This document shows positions 25,707 to 34,374 of a stretch of 64,000 nt of DNA, piece after piece (position 1 is the first letter of the stretch; every line of letters begins with the position of its first letter). The stretch comes from Shimia sediminis. Its GTDB lineage: Bacteria; Pseudomonadota; Alphaproteobacteria; Rhodobacterales; Rhodobacteraceae. Made by a program: the position numbers and the translations under genes. Location: the NCBI RefSeq assembly GCF_003990645.1, contig NZ_RYZK01000004.1, forward strand, positions 124,001 to 188,000, read 5' to 3'. Under the pieces are notes generated by a model. That model saw nothing but the letters and a program-made list of their open reading frames with translations. It was not told where the DNA came from and searched no databases.

Positions 25707-27215
25707 TTACATCTCCTCCAGCATTTTGCGCAGCTCGGTCTTGAGGACCTTGCCATAGTTGTTCTTGGGCAGTTCCGAGATCGCGAAATAGGCCTTGGGC
25801 CGTTTGAAGCGGGCGATCTGGTCCAGACAATGGGCATCCAGCGCGCTCGTGTCCATGTCGCCGATCGTCACGACAAAGGCGACGACGTCCTCGCCCCAGT
25901 CTGGGTGTGGGCGGCCAACCACCGAGACTTCGCGCACCGACGGGTGCAACAGCAGGGCCTCTTCCACCTCGCGGGGATAGATATTGGTGCCGCCCGAGAT
26001 GATCATGTCCTTTGAGCGATCCTTGAGCGTGAGGTAGCCGTCGGCGTCCAGCGTGCCCATGTCTCCGGTCATCAGCCAGCCGTTGACGATGGTCTTGGCG
26101 GTGGCTTGCGTGTTTTGCCAATAGCCCGGCATCACCGCATCCCCGCGCGCCATGATTTCACCAACCTCACCCGGCGGCAGCGGCACACCGGCCGCGTCCC
26201 CAATGGCGAGTTCGACAACAGATTGCGCGCGGCCCACCGAAGCCAGACGTGCCTGCCAGTTCGGGTGGCTGCGATCACAGACTTCGGCACGCGAGAGGGC
26301 GGTAATGCACATGGGGCATTCCCCCTGCCCGTAAATCTGCACGAAAATCGGGCCAAAGTGATCCACGGCTTCGACGATGTCGGCGACATACATCGGTCCG
26401 CCTCCGTAAACGATGGTGCGCAGGCCTTCGCCAGTCTTGCCCGTGGCTTTCGCCACATCTGTCATGCGCTTTACCATGGTCGGAGCGCAGAACATGTGGA
26501 CGCGCCCATGATGACGGGCGAGGTCAAAGATTTCCGCCTCGTCAAAGCCGCCCGAGGGGGGCATGACATGGCGTGCGCCCTTGAGCACGTGCATGAGGTT
26601 GTAGATGCCCGCCCCATGGCTGAGCGGCGCAGCGTAGAGCGCGGTGTCCTCGGATGTGACCTCGTCCACGTCGGCAAAATAGCTGAGCGCCATGGCCTGC
26701 AACATGCGGTGAGTGATCCTCACGCCCTTGGGCCGACCGGTGGTGCCCGACGTGTAAAACAACCAGGCGAGGTCGTCCGGAGTGCGGCGGGTGAGGGTCT
26801 TTGTGGGGGCTGTATCGAGAATAGCCGCCCAATCTGACGAAGAGACGTTCAGGCAAGGGGTTTCGGAGACCTCTGAAACAGCTTCGTGCAGGCCGACCGA
26901 GGTAAAGCACAATGAGGCCCCGGCATTGTCGAGAATCCATGCGGCCTCGCGCCCATGCAGCTTGGCATTGATCGGGACCACAACGCCGCCAAGCGCCCAG
27001 ACGCCGTATTGGGCGATCAGGTACTCGGGCAGGTTCTTCATGAACAGGCCAACACGGTCACCCGGCTGCACACCCTGCGCTGCAAGCCAGCCAGCCACGC
27101 GCAGGGCACGGTCAAGGAACGCACCATAAGTGGCGACGCAGTCCGCGCCAAGAAACAGCGCCCCAACATCGGGTGTGATCCGGGCGGACCTCTCAAGCCA
27201 GCTCGCGATATTCAT
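25707..27215 (-). CDS. Acyl-CoA synthetase (class I adenylate-forming enzyme)
   Basis: A 502-residue AMP-forming ligase. The phosphate-binding loop FYTSGTTGRPKGVRITH is at about residues 154-170, the A5 region reads QIYGQGECPM, and the A8-A10 region includes GWLMTGDMGTLDADGYLTLKDR and the C-terminal lysine segment NNYGKVLK. The start at 27215 has a GGGAGGA ribosome site. The acyl substrate is not certain: the length excludes the long acetoacetyl-CoA synthetase type, so a short- to medium-chain fatty acid is likely. It is co-transcribed with bdhA and divergent from a PAS-LuxR regulator. Confidence 0.9.
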   Translation of the reverse strand: MNIASWLERSARITPDVGALFLGADCVATYGAFLDRALRVAGWLAAQGVQPGDRVGLFMKNLPEYLIAQYGVWALGGVVVPINAKLHGREAAWILDNAGASLCFTSVGLHEAVSEVSETPCLNVSSSDWAAILDTAPTKTLTRRTPDDLAWLFYTSGTTGRPKGVRITHRMLQAMALSYFADVDEVTSEDTALYAAPLSHGAGIYNLMHVLKGARHVMPPSGGFDEAEIFDLARHHGRVHMFCAPTMVKRMTDVAKATGKTGEGLRTIVYGGGPMYVADIVEAVDHFGPIFVQIYGQGECPMCITALSRAEVCDRSHPNWQARLASVGRAQSVVELAIGDAAGVPLPPGEVGEIMARGDAVMPGYWQNTQATAKTIVNGWLMTGDMGTLDADGYLTLKDRSKDMIISGGTNIYPREVEEALLLHPSVREVSVVGRPHPDWGEDVVAFVVTIGDMDTSALDAHCLDQIARFKRPKAYFAISELPKNNYGKVLKTELRKMLEEM

Positions 27216-27328
27216 GACAGTCCTCCCTCGTCGTCCGAGAGTAAACCGCGCGGGCTGCGATTGGGCAATTGGTAGAAATACGGCGCGCAGGCCTTGGCCT
27301 TTGGGCGCAGGTATGCGCATGTTTGGGC

Positions 27329-27871
27329 ATGGAACTGGACGCCCTGGCCTTTGAAAACGCTCCGATCGGTCTCGCCATTCTCGAGAACCGGATCATTCGC
27401 CGCTGCAACGTGGAATTCGGAAAGATGTTTCTGGAAGACCCCCGCAAGTGCGAAGGTGTATCCTTGGGCGAGTTTTATCTGTCAGAAGAGGATTTTCAGA
27501 CCATCGGTGCCCGTGGATTGGCAGCGATGCGCGAGACCGGGCGCTACAATGACGAGCGCATCATGCAACGGCGCGATGGCACGATGTTCTGGTGCCGGGC
27601 ACGGGGCCAGTCTCTGACGCCGGATAGCCCGTTCCAGCGCGGGATCTGGACCTTTGCCGATCTGTCTGAAGAACGCCCGGTGGTCGAGCTGACCCAACGC
27701 GAGCGCGAGGTGGCGATTTTGACCTGTCGCGGCCTGACCAGCAAAGAGATTGGCCTGCAGCTGGATCTGAGTTACCGCACGGTGGAAGAATACCGGGCAC
27801 GTCTGCTGCGCAAATTCGGGGCGCGCAAGCTGGCAGAGCTGGTGGCGAAACTCTCCGGGATGCCGCTTTAG
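27329..27871 (+). CDS. PAS domain-containing LuxR-type transcriptional regulator
   Basis: A 180-residue regulator with an N-terminal PAS domain (about residues 8-110; it includes RRDGTMFWCRARG) and a C-terminal LuxR helix-turn-helix (LTQREREVAILTCRGLTSKEIG). It has no phosphoacceptor receiver domain, so it senses its signal directly through PAS. The ATG at 27329 is chosen to fit the domain start; the frame begins 20 codons earlier. The gene diverges from the acyl-CoA synthetase-bdhA pair with 113 bases between and is the obvious candidate to control it; this is inference from position. Confidence 0.87.
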   Translation: MELDALAFENAPIGLAILENRIIRRCNVEFGKMFLEDPRKCEGVSLGEFYLSEEDFQTIGARGLAAMRETGRYNDERIMQRRDGTMFWCRARGQSLTPDSPFQRGIWTFADLSEERPVVELTQREREVAILTCRGLTSKEIGLQLDLSYRTVEEYRARLLRKFGARKLAELVAKLSGMPL

Positions 27872-28044
27872 GAAAAATGCAATCAGATGCGTCGATTTCC
27901 CCTCGAAATTCGGTGCAAAATCCCCACATATCGGAACACGTCACTGTGCTTTTCTCTGGCAGCGGGATGCCATATAAGGCGACGTAGGGGAACACAAACA
28001 AACTCACAAGAAGCGCGGCGAAGCGCTGAAGGGGATAGACAAAG

Positions 28045-28533
28045 ATGAGCAAGACCAATCACGACAACGACGTCGAATTCATTTCGGCCCTGGCTGAACT
28101 GCTGCGTGAAAACGATCTGACCGAGCTGGAGGTCATGCGCGAATACGGTAAGGACGACAGCCTGAACGTACGCGTGAGCCGCCAGACACAGGTCGCCACG
28201 GTTGTGGCCCCGGCCGCCGCACCTGTGGCTGCTGCCCCGGTTGCCGCTGCAGCACCTGCGGCCGCAGCTGAGGCCGCCAGCGACGATCCGGCCAGCCATC
28301 CCGGCGCCGTGACCTCGCCCATGGTGGGCACCGTCTATCTGCAGGCCGAGCCCGGCGCGCCCTCATTCGTGAGCGTTGGCGCACAGGTCGCCGAAGGCGA
28401 TACGATCCTGATCGTCGAAGCCATGAAGACCATGAACCATATCCCGGCGCCAAAATCGGGCACCGTGAAGCGCATCCTGGTGGGTGACGGCGACACAGTG
28501 GAATATGGTGCGCCCCTGGTTATCATCGAATAA
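28045..28533 (+). CDS. accB: Biotin carboxyl carrier protein of acetyl-CoA carboxylase
   Basis: A 162-residue carrier. The biotin-accepting lysine is Lys128 in VEAMKTMNHI, and the biotinyl domain (about 85-162) includes the protruding-thumb region. An N-terminal helical part (about 10-48) and a flexible Ala/Pro/Val linker (about 52-80, AAAPVAAAPVAAAAPAAAA) precede it. It is followed 9 bases later by accC, the usual pairing. The promoter should be in the 173-base spacer after the PAS-LuxR gene. Confidence 0.97.
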   Translation: MSKTNHDNDVEFISALAELLRENDLTELEVMREYGKDDSLNVRVSRQTQVATVVAPAAAPVAAAPVAAAAPAAAAEAASDDPASHPGAVTSPMVGTVYLQAEPGAPSFVSVGAQVAEGDTILIVEAMKTMNHIPAPKSGTVKRILVGDGDTVEYGAPLVIIE

Positions 28534-28542
28534 GGCGCTGAC

Positions 28543-29895
28543 ATGTTTGATAAAATCCTGATCGCCAACCGCGGAGAAATCGCCCTGCGCGTGATCCGTG
28601 CGTGTCGCGAAATGGGGATCCAGTCGGTCGCAGTGCATTCGACCGCGGATGCCGATGCCATGCATGTGCGCATGGCGGACGAGGCCATCTGTATCGGCCC
28701 GCCTTCGGGCACCGAGAGCTACCTGAACATGGCCTCGATCATTGCCGCCTGTGAGGTCACCGGCGCGCAGGCGATCCACCCCGGCTATGGGTTCCTGTCG
28801 GAAAACGCCAATTTCGTGCAGATCGTGGAAGACCACGACCTGACCTTTATTGGCCCGACTGCCGAGCATATTCGCATCATGGGCGACAAGATCACCGCCA
28901 AGGACACGATGAAAGCCTTGGGTGTGCCGTGTGTGCCCGGATCGGATGGCGGCGTTGCCACGGTCGAAGACGCGCTGAAGATCGGCGAAGAGTTCGGTTA
29001 TCCGGTCATCATCAAGGCCACGGCAGGCGGCGGCGGCAAGGGCATGAAAGTGGCCAACAACGCCGACGAGATGAAATCTGCCTTTCAGACCGCACGCGCC
29101 GAGGGCAAAGCCAACTTTGGCAACGATGAAGTCTACATCGAGAAATACCTCACCACACCGCGCCACATCGAGATTCAGGTCTTTGGTGATGGCAAGGGCA
29201 ACGCAGTGCATCTGGGCGAACGGGACTGTTCGCTGCAGCGTCGTCACCAGAAGGTGTTCGAAGAGGCCCCCGGCCCCGCGATTTCATCCGAGGAACGGGC
29301 CTATATCGGCAAGGTCTGTGCCGATGCCTGCGCGAACATCAACTATATTGGCGCGGGCACCATCGAGTTCCTCTATGAAAACGGCGAGTTCTATTTCATC
29401 GAGATGAACACGCGTTTGCAGGTGGAGCATCCGGTGACCGAGGCCATTTTTGGCGTTGATCTGGTGCGCGAACAAATCCGTGTGGCCGAAGGCCTGCCGA
29501 TGTCGTTCACCCAGGACGATTTGGAAATCAACGGTCACGCCATCGAGGTGCGCATCAACGCCGAGCGCCTGCCCAACTTTGCCCCCTGCCCCGGCAGGAT
29601 CACGCAGTATCACGCCCCCGGCGGGCTGGGCGTGCGGATGGATTCGGCTCTGTATGATGGCTATTCGATCCCACCGTTTTATGACTCGCTGATTGGCAAG
29701 CTGATCGTGCATGGTCGTGATCGGCCCGAAGCCCTGGCGCGTCTGAACCGGGCCTTGGGCGAGTTGATCGTGGATGGCATCGATACCACGGTGCCTCTGT
29801 TCCACGCACTGCTGGCCGAAGATGATGTCCTCTCGGGCAACTACAACATCCACTGGCTGGAACGCTGGCTGGACGAGAACCTGGCCGAAAGCTGA
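28543..29895 (+). CDS. accC: Biotin carboxylase subunit of acetyl-CoA carboxylase
   Basis: A 450-residue ATP-grasp enzyme that carboxylates the biotin on AccB. It opens with MFDKILIANRGEIALRVIRA, has the glycine-rich ATP loop KATAGGGGKGMK (about residues 158-169) and the catalytic FIEMNTRLQVEHPVTE (about 285-300). Length and motifs match the free-standing AccC, not a fused propionyl- or pyruvate-carboxylase. It overlaps aat by one base (TGATG). Confidence 0.98.
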   Translation: MFDKILIANRGEIALRVIRACREMGIQSVAVHSTADADAMHVRMADEAICIGPPSGTESYLNMASIIAACEVTGAQAIHPGYGFLSENANFVQIVEDHDLTFIGPTAEHIRIMGDKITAKDTMKALGVPCVPGSDGGVATVEDALKIGEEFGYPVIIKATAGGGGKGMKVANNADEMKSAFQTARAEGKANFGNDEVYIEKYLTTPRHIEIQVFGDGKGNAVHLGERDCSLQRRHQKVFEEAPGPAISSEERAYIGKVCADACANINYIGAGTIEFLYENGEFYFIEMNTRLQVEHPVTEAIFGVDLVREQIRVAEGLPMSFTQDDLEINGHAIEVRINAERLPNFAPCPGRITQYHAPGGLGVRMDSALYDGYSIPPFYDSLIGKLIVHGRDRPEALARLNRALGELIVDGIDTTVPLFHALLAEDDVLSGNYNIHWLERWLDENLAES

Positions 29896-30566
29896 TGCCA
29901 CATGGCACGCAGGACTGGGAAGGTGACATCACACCGGACCTGTTGATGCGGGCCTATGCGATGGGGATTTTCCCCATGTCCGAACATCGCGACGACCCAG
30001 AGATTTTCTGGGTCGATCCGCACCGCCGGGGGGTGTTCCCGCTGGACGGGTTCCATATCTCGCGGTCCTTGGCCAAAGCCCTTCGGCGAGATGATTACCA
30101 GGTCACACTGGATACGGATTTCGAAGGCGTCGTTGATGGATGCGCCGACCGTGCTGACACCTGGATAAACGATGAAATTCGCCGCCTTTACAGCGCATTA
30201 CACGCGCGCGGACAGGCCCATTCGATTGAGGTCTGGCGCCAGGGCGATCTGATCGGCGGGGTCTATGGCGTCACACAGAGAACGGCGTTCTTTGGCGAGA
30301 GCATGTTTTCCGGCGCCACCAATGGATCAAAGATTGCGCTGGCCTGGTTGATAGCGCACCTGAGCGCGCGCGGCTTTACCCTGTTTGATACGCAGTTCAT
30401 CACGCCTCATCTGGCCTCGCTCGGGGCGATCGAAATCTCACGGAAAGAGTATCACCTGTTGCTGGATCGCGCCCGGATGGGCGACGTCACCTTTGGTCAC
30501 TCGCTGGCGGAGTCTTCTGGCGCAGAGGTCTTGCAGCGCAACACCCAGATGTCGAACCGCGCGTGA
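29895..30566 (+). CDS. aat: Leucyl/phenylalanyl-tRNA--protein transferase
   Basis: A 223-residue enzyme that attaches Leu or Phe to N-terminal Arg/Lys of proteins, creating N-degrons for ClpAP. Typical features are LLMRAYAMGIFPMSE, the FWVDPHRRGVFPLDGFH segment, GGVYGVTQRTAFFGESMFS and a C-terminal FDTQFITPHLASLGA. The start overlaps the accC stop. Its last 70 bases overlap the 3' end of the convergent DUF2155 gene. clpX and clpP are nearby, but ClpA and ClpS are not in the window. Confidence 0.96.
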   Translation: MPHGTQDWEGDITPDLLMRAYAMGIFPMSEHRDDPEIFWVDPHRRGVFPLDGFHISRSLAKALRRDDYQVTLDTDFEGVVDGCADRADTWINDEIRRLYSALHARGQAHSIEVWRQGDLIGGVYGVTQRTAFFGESMFSGATNGSKIALAWLIAHLSARGFTLFDTQFITPHLASLGAIEISRKEYHLLLDRARMGDVTFGHSLAESSGAEVLQRNTQMSNRA

Positions 30567-31000
30567 TCCAGCGCGTTCAGCGCCGGGGATGATGCAACCA
30601 TCCAGCCCTGAAACAAGGGATCAACCGCTTCTAGGCCATCGTAGATGGTGAGAAACGCAAAGGCCTCGCCCGTGGCGTTGTCGTCAGGGTGGCGGCATTC
30701 GGCAAGATCGACGCGCAGGTCGCCAAAGGCCACGCTGTAGCCATTGTCGAGCTCCAGATCGACCACCTCACCGTTGAGCCTGTCGAGACCGCGCAAAAGC
30801 GCGCCCTGCCCCGATACGGCGCTGGCGGCAACCTCGGAGGTTACGGTGCCTAGGTCGCGCTGCAGGGTAAAGACCTCGGGCTGTTGTGGCACGATCACGA
30901 TCTGCGGACCGGCTTCGGAATCCAGTGTTTCGACGGTGATTTGCTGCGCCATTGCGGGTCCAGCGAGCAGCATGGCGCAAAGCGCTGTGTGGCGGATCAT
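30497..31000 (-). CDS. DUF2155 domain-containing periplasmic protein
   Basis: A 167-residue protein with a signal peptide (MIRHTALCAMLLAGPAMA) and a DUF2155 domain, recognised by YDGLEAVDPLFQGWMVASSP followed by ALNALDHARFDIWVLRC. Two cysteines (in ECRHPDD and VLRC) could form a disulfide. The role of the family is unknown, though it is regularly next to mlaD and NDUFA12 in alphaproteobacteria. It starts in an ATGA overlap with the mlaD-like gene, and its 3' end overlaps aat by 70 bases. Confidence 0.88.
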   Translation of the reverse strand: MIRHTALCAMLLAGPAMAQQITVETLDSEAGPQIVIVPQQPEVFTLQRDLGTVTSEVAASAVSGQGALLRGLDRLNGEVVDLELDNGYSVAFGDLRVDLAECRHPDDNATGEAFAFLTIYDGLEAVDPLFQGWMVASSPALNALDHARFDIWVLRCKTSAPEDSASE

Positions 31001-31446
31001 TCGTCGTCCCCGCCGGTCACAAACTTCATCAGCAGCCCCACGAGGCTGACCGAACTTTGCGTGTCCTCAATTTCGGCACCCGGCTCGAGGTTAAAGGGTG
31101 AGCCGCCGGGCAGAACCTCAACAAAATTGCCACCCAAAAGCCCCTCGGAAGAGATCACGATGGCGCTGTCATCCGGCAATTCGATGCCATCCAGAATGGT
31201 CATGCCCGCGTCGGCACGAAAGGTCTGGGGATTCAGGGAAATATCCGTGATGGTGCCGATCTTGACCCCGGCCAGACGCACGTCAGTGCCGACAGACACA
31301 CCTTCGATCGAGCGGAACGATGCGGTCAGTTCATAGCCGGCAGAGCTGCCGCCAAAATCTGCGACACGGCTGGCATAGGCCAAAAAGCCGATGGCCACGG
31401 CAACCACCGCGGCCCCAACTGCGATTTCAGTACGAACAGCCGACAA
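30997..31446 (-). CDS. MlaD-family outer-membrane lipid-asymmetry protein
   Basis: A 149-residue protein with an N-terminal membrane anchor (AVGAAVVAVAIGFLAYASRV) and one MCE domain. The domain signature IEGVSVGTDVRLAGVKIGTI is at about residues 47-66, and GLLGGNFVEVLPGGSP is further on. Such proteins form periplasmic rings carrying phospholipids between membranes. The other Mla subunits are not in the window. It lies 15 bases after the NDUFA12 gene. Confidence 0.91.
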   Translation of the reverse strand: MSAVRTEIAVGAAVVAVAIGFLAYASRVADFGGSSAGYELTASFRSIEGVSVGTDVRLAGVKIGTITDISLNPQTFRADAGMTILDGIELPDDSAIVISSEGLLGGNFVEVLPGGSPFNLEPGAEIEDTQSSVSLVGLLMKFVTGGDDE

Positions 31447-31461
31447 GGGCGCGCCCCGGCC

Positions 31462-31848
31462 TTATTCCGGAACCCAGGCTTCGTAGTCGCTGCGGGTGGC
31501 CGGAGCCGCCGCCTTGCGAATCGAACCTGCGGGCGCATAGGCCATTTCCGAGCCAGAGAGGTTTTCCTGATGCGGCTTTTCCCAAGCCTTGTGAGCCAGC
31601 GGTTTTTCCGACGGCGCATCGTCATAGGTGCGGTGCAGCCATCCGTGCCAATCGGGGCTGATGCGGCTGGCTTCAACCTGACCAGAGAAGATCACCCAGC
31701 GTTTGCTGTCATCCTTGGTCCGGTAAAAAACATTGCCCTGATCGTCTTCGCCCACTTTCACGCCCTTGCGACGGGTGAAAAGCTTGGTGTTCAGGGTGGC
31801 GCCATTCCACCAGGAAAGTGCGCTGTTGATCGTGCTCAGAATGCCCAT
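31462..31848 (-). CDS. NDUFA12-family NADH:ubiquinone oxidoreductase accessory subunit
   Basis: A 128-residue soluble accessory subunit of complex I, homologous to mitochondrial B17.2/NDUFA12. The domain features [17 protein letters not shown] and [15 protein letters not shown] are clear. The start ATG 31848 ([16 protein letters not shown]) follows a GGAGG ribosome site; an upstream in-frame ATG at 31884 lacks one. Alphaproteobacteria share this subunit with mitochondria. The gene leads the NDUFA12-mlaD-DUF2155 operon. Confidence 0.93.
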   Translation of the reverse strand: MGILSTINSALSWWNGATLNTKLFTRRKGVKVGEDDQGNVFYRTKDDSKRWVIFSGQVEASRISPDWHGWLHRTYDDAPSEKPLAHKAWEKPHQENLSGSEMAYAPAGSIRKAAAPATRSDYEAWVPE

Positions 31849-31967
31849 GGATGCCTCCGCAAATTCAAGTCCCGTATGACTCATTCAAACGCAAAGGTCC
31901 AGTATCGCGACACACGAAAAGGGGCGGACAAATTGCCCGCCCCTCATGAATTCCGGTAAATTTCCGC

Positions 31968-33230
31968 TTAGCCCGCGTTGGCTGGCTCTTTCTCGGCCTC
32001 GGCGTGGATCATCAGCGGGCTGGCGTCCGAGGTCACGGCCTCTTCGTTCACAACCACTTCGGTCACGCTGTCCATGCCCGGCAGGTCGAACATGGTATCC
32101 AGCAGAATCTCTTCAAGGATCGAGCGCAGGCCACGTGCGCCGGTCTTGCGCTCGATGGCACGTTTGGCGATGGCGCTGAGCGCGTCGTCGGTAAAGGTGA
32201 GCGCGGTGTCTTCCAGTTCGAACAGGCGCTGGTACTGTTTTACAAGCGCGTTTTTCGGTTCGGTCAGGATGGTTACAAGCGCGTCTTCGTCGAGATCTTC
32301 GAGTGTCGCGAGCACCGGCAGACGGCCGACAAATTCCGGGATCAGGCCGAATTTCAGCAGATCTTCGGGTTCGAGATCCTGGAAAATCTCACCCACGCCG
32401 CGTTCGTCATTGTCACGCACATCGGCACCAAAGCCCATGGCCGAACCCTTGCCACGCTGCGCGATGATCCGGTCGAGACCGGCAAAGGCGCCGCCGCAGA
32501 TGAACAGGATGTTCGTGGTGTCCACCTGCAGGAATTCCTGCTGCGGATGTTTGCGTCCACCCTGGGGCGGAACAGATGCCACGGTGCCTTCCATCAGCTT
32601 AAGCAAGGCCTGCTGCACGCCCTCGCCCGAGACATCGCGGGTGATCGAGGGGTTCTCGGATTTGCGGGTGATCTTGTCGACTTCGTCGATGTAAACGATG
32701 CCGCGTTGCGCGCGTTCGACGTTGTACTCCGAGGCCTGCAACAGCTTGAGGATGATGTTTTCGACGTCTTCCCCCACATAGCCAGCCTCGGTCAGCGTGG
32801 TGGCATCGGCCATGGTGAACGGCACGTCGAGAATACGCGCAAGTGTCTGGGCCAAAAGGGTTTTACCGCACCCCGTTGGGCCGATCAGCAGGATGTTCGA
32901 CTTGGAAAGTTCGATATCGCCGGACTTTTGCGCGTGGTTCAGACGCTTGTAGTGGTTGTGCACAGCCACCGAGAGCACCCGCTTGGCCAGCGCCTGACCA
33001 ATCACGTAATCGTCGAGCACATTGCAGATTTCCAACGGCGTCGGAACACCCTCAGAGGCTTTCAGCCCGCTGGCCTTGGTCTCTTCACGAATGATGTCCA
33101 TGCAAAGCTCAACACATTCATCGCAGATGAATACCGTGGGCCCTGCAATCAGCTTGCGGACCTCGTGCTGGCTCTTGCCGCAGAAACTGCAGTAGAGGGT
33201 GTTTTTACTGTCCCCGGAATTGCTTGCCAT
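31968..33230 (-). CDS. clpX: ATP-dependent Clp protease ATP-binding subunit ClpX
   Basis: A 420-residue AAA+ unfoldase. The N-terminal zinc-binding domain has Cys14, Cys17, Cys36 and Cys39. Walker A is [15 protein letters not shown], Walker B is [10 protein letters not shown], and the ClpP-docking IGF-type loop region is present ([11 protein letters not shown] follows). Substrates are delivered to ClpP. It lies 122 bases downstream of clpP with a hairpin between, so it may have its own transcript. Confidence 0.98.
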   Translation of the reverse strand: MASNSGDSKNTLYCSFCGKSQHEVRKLIAGPTVFICDECVELCMDIIREETKASGLKASEGVPTPLEICNVLDDYVIGQALAKRVLSVAVHNHYKRLNHAQKSGDIELSKSNILLIGPTGCGKTLLAQTLARILDVPFTMADATTLTEAGYVGEDVENIILKLLQASEYNVERAQRGIVYIDEVDKITRKSENPSITRDVSGEGVQQALLKLMEGTVASVPPQGGRKHPQQEFLQVDTTNILFICGGAFAGLDRIIAQRGKGSAMGFGADVRDNDERGVGEIFQDLEPEDLLKFGLIPEFVGRLPVLATLEDLDEDALVTILTEPKNALVKQYQRLFELEDTALTFTDDALSAIAKRAIERKTGARGLRSILEEILLDTMFDLPGMDSVTEVVVNEEAVTSDASPLMIHAEAEKEPANAG

Positions 33231-33317
33231 GTCCGTCCTCTCGGGCCTCCGATATGCGTCTGCGCCGTCGCGTTTCGGTCAGCTTAGGCCAGCCTCAGAC
33301 CGAGTACAATGTGGAAA

Positions 33318-33346
33318 GTGCCCCGAACGCGATCACGCCGGGGCAC
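33318..33346 (-). terminator. Hairpin between clpP and clpX
   Basis: GTGCCCCG (33318-33325) pairs with CGGGGCAC (33339-33346) around a 13-base loop. It lies just after the clpP stop on the minus strand and is followed by TTTCC. It may reduce read-through into clpX. Confidence 0.5.
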
Positions 33347-33353
33347 ATGCCTG

Positions 33354-33986
33354 TTAGCTTTCTTCGTCGTCGCCTTTGGCGCGGCTCTCGACGATCTCGT
33401 CGATGAGGCCCCAGTCCTTGGCTTCTTCGGGGGACATGAAGTTGTCGCGCTCGAGGGCGTCGACCACTGCCTTCATCTTTTGACCGGTGTGCTTGACGTA
33501 GATTTCGTTCAAGCGGTCCTTGAGTTTCTGGGTTTCCTGGGCGTGGATCATGATATCCGTCGCCTGACCCTGGTAGCCGCCCGAGGGTTGGTGCACCATG
33601 ACGCGGCTGTTGGGTAGTGAGAAGCGCATGCCAGCCTCACCGGCAGTCAACAGAAGCGAGCCCATCGAGGCGGCCTGACCGATCACGAGGGTCGATACCT
33701 TGGGCTTGATGTACTGCATCGTGTCATAGATCGACAGGCCCGACGTCACCACGCCACCGGGCGAGTTGATGTACATCGAGATTTCCTTGGAGGGGTTTTC
33801 GGCCTCAAGATGTAGTAGCTGTGCCACGATCAACGACGACATGCCGTCATGTACAGGGCCGTTGAGGAAGATGATCCGCTCCTTCAGCAGGCGCGAGAAA
33901 ATGTCATAAGCGCGCTCGCCACGGCTGGTCTGTTCGACCACCATGGGCACGAGGGTGTTCATATATGTGTCGATTGGGTCGTTCAT
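33354..33986 (-). CDS. clpP: ATP-dependent Clp protease proteolytic subunit
   Basis: A 210-residue serine protease. With the start at 33986 ([10 protein letters not shown]), which follows an AGGCGG ribosome site, the catalytic triad is Ser108 (QAASMGS), His132 (MVHQPSGG) and Asp181. An upstream ATG at 34013 would add nine residues. The order clpP-clpX is conserved. Upstream is a long spacer (33987-34374) holding the 32-bp repeat array and the soxF terminator. Confidence 0.97.
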   Translation of the reverse strand: MNDPIDTYMNTLVPMVVEQTSRGERAYDIFSRLLKERIIFLNGPVHDGMSSLIVAQLLHLEAENPSKEISMYINSPGGVVTSGLSIYDTMQYIKPKVSTLVIGQAASMGSLLLTAGEAGMRFSLPNSRVMVHQPSGGYQGQATDIMIHAQETQKLKDRLNEIYVKHTGQKMKAVVDALERDNFMSPEEAKDWGLIDEIVESRAKGDDEES

Positions 33987-34211
33987 ATCCGCCTGCCTGT
34001 TGTTCGCATCCATCGCTTAGGCCAAAGCCCATGAGTGAGTCTTAGTATCGGCCTAGGGGGGCTGCAAGAGCAGGTAGCGAAAATATGGCTGCGACCGGGT
34101 TAAAGCGGCGACGTCAAAATGGTCGCGAGGCGGCCCGCGAGGGCCAATCGAGCGGCTCTTTGCCCCTTGCGGGGACGCATCGCGCAATCACTACATTTTT
34201 GGAAAATGACC

Positions 34212-34287
34212 AAGTTGTACACCTTTTTTCAGGGCGACTCTCCAAGTTGTACAACTTTTTCTAGGGCGTTTCTCGGTTTTGTACAAA
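34212..34287. repeat. Tandem 32-bp repeat with three TTGTACA(A/C) sites
   Basis: Unit 1 (34212-34243) and unit 2 (34244-34275) agree at 26 of 32 positions, and a third partial unit follows at 34276-34287. Each carries an 8-bp core: TTGTACAC (34215-34222), TTGTACAA (34247-34254) and TTGTACAA (34279-34286). The cores are spaced by exactly 32 bp, about three DNA turns. The array is 229-301 bases upstream of clpP and just downstream of the soxF terminator. The remainder of 33987-34374 shows nothing gene-like; a 92-codon plus-strand frame across it has no recognisable protein. Confidence 0.75.
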
Positions 34288-34320
34288 CTGGAGAGGTAAC
34301 GCTTTCTTCACGATTGCCGA

Positions 34321-34349
34321 AAAAAATGGGCCACCCGAAGGCGGCCCAT
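34321..34349 (-). terminator. Intrinsic terminator after soxF
   Basis: On the minus strand ATGGGCCGCC pairs with GGTGGCCCAT around a TTCG tetraloop, followed by TTTTTT (34321-34326). Stem arms lie at 34340-34349 and 34326-34335. This is a strong rho-independent terminator, 25 bases after the soxF stop, marking the end of the sox operon. No soxG or soxH follows it. Confidence 0.88.
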
Positions 34350-34374
34350 GCGGGAGTGAGAGTATCGCCCCGGA

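Noticed and set aside
34212-34287. Possible CRISPR remnant
   Set aside because: The 32-bp units abut without spacers and there are no cas genes nearby; it is an operator-like or tandem repeat.
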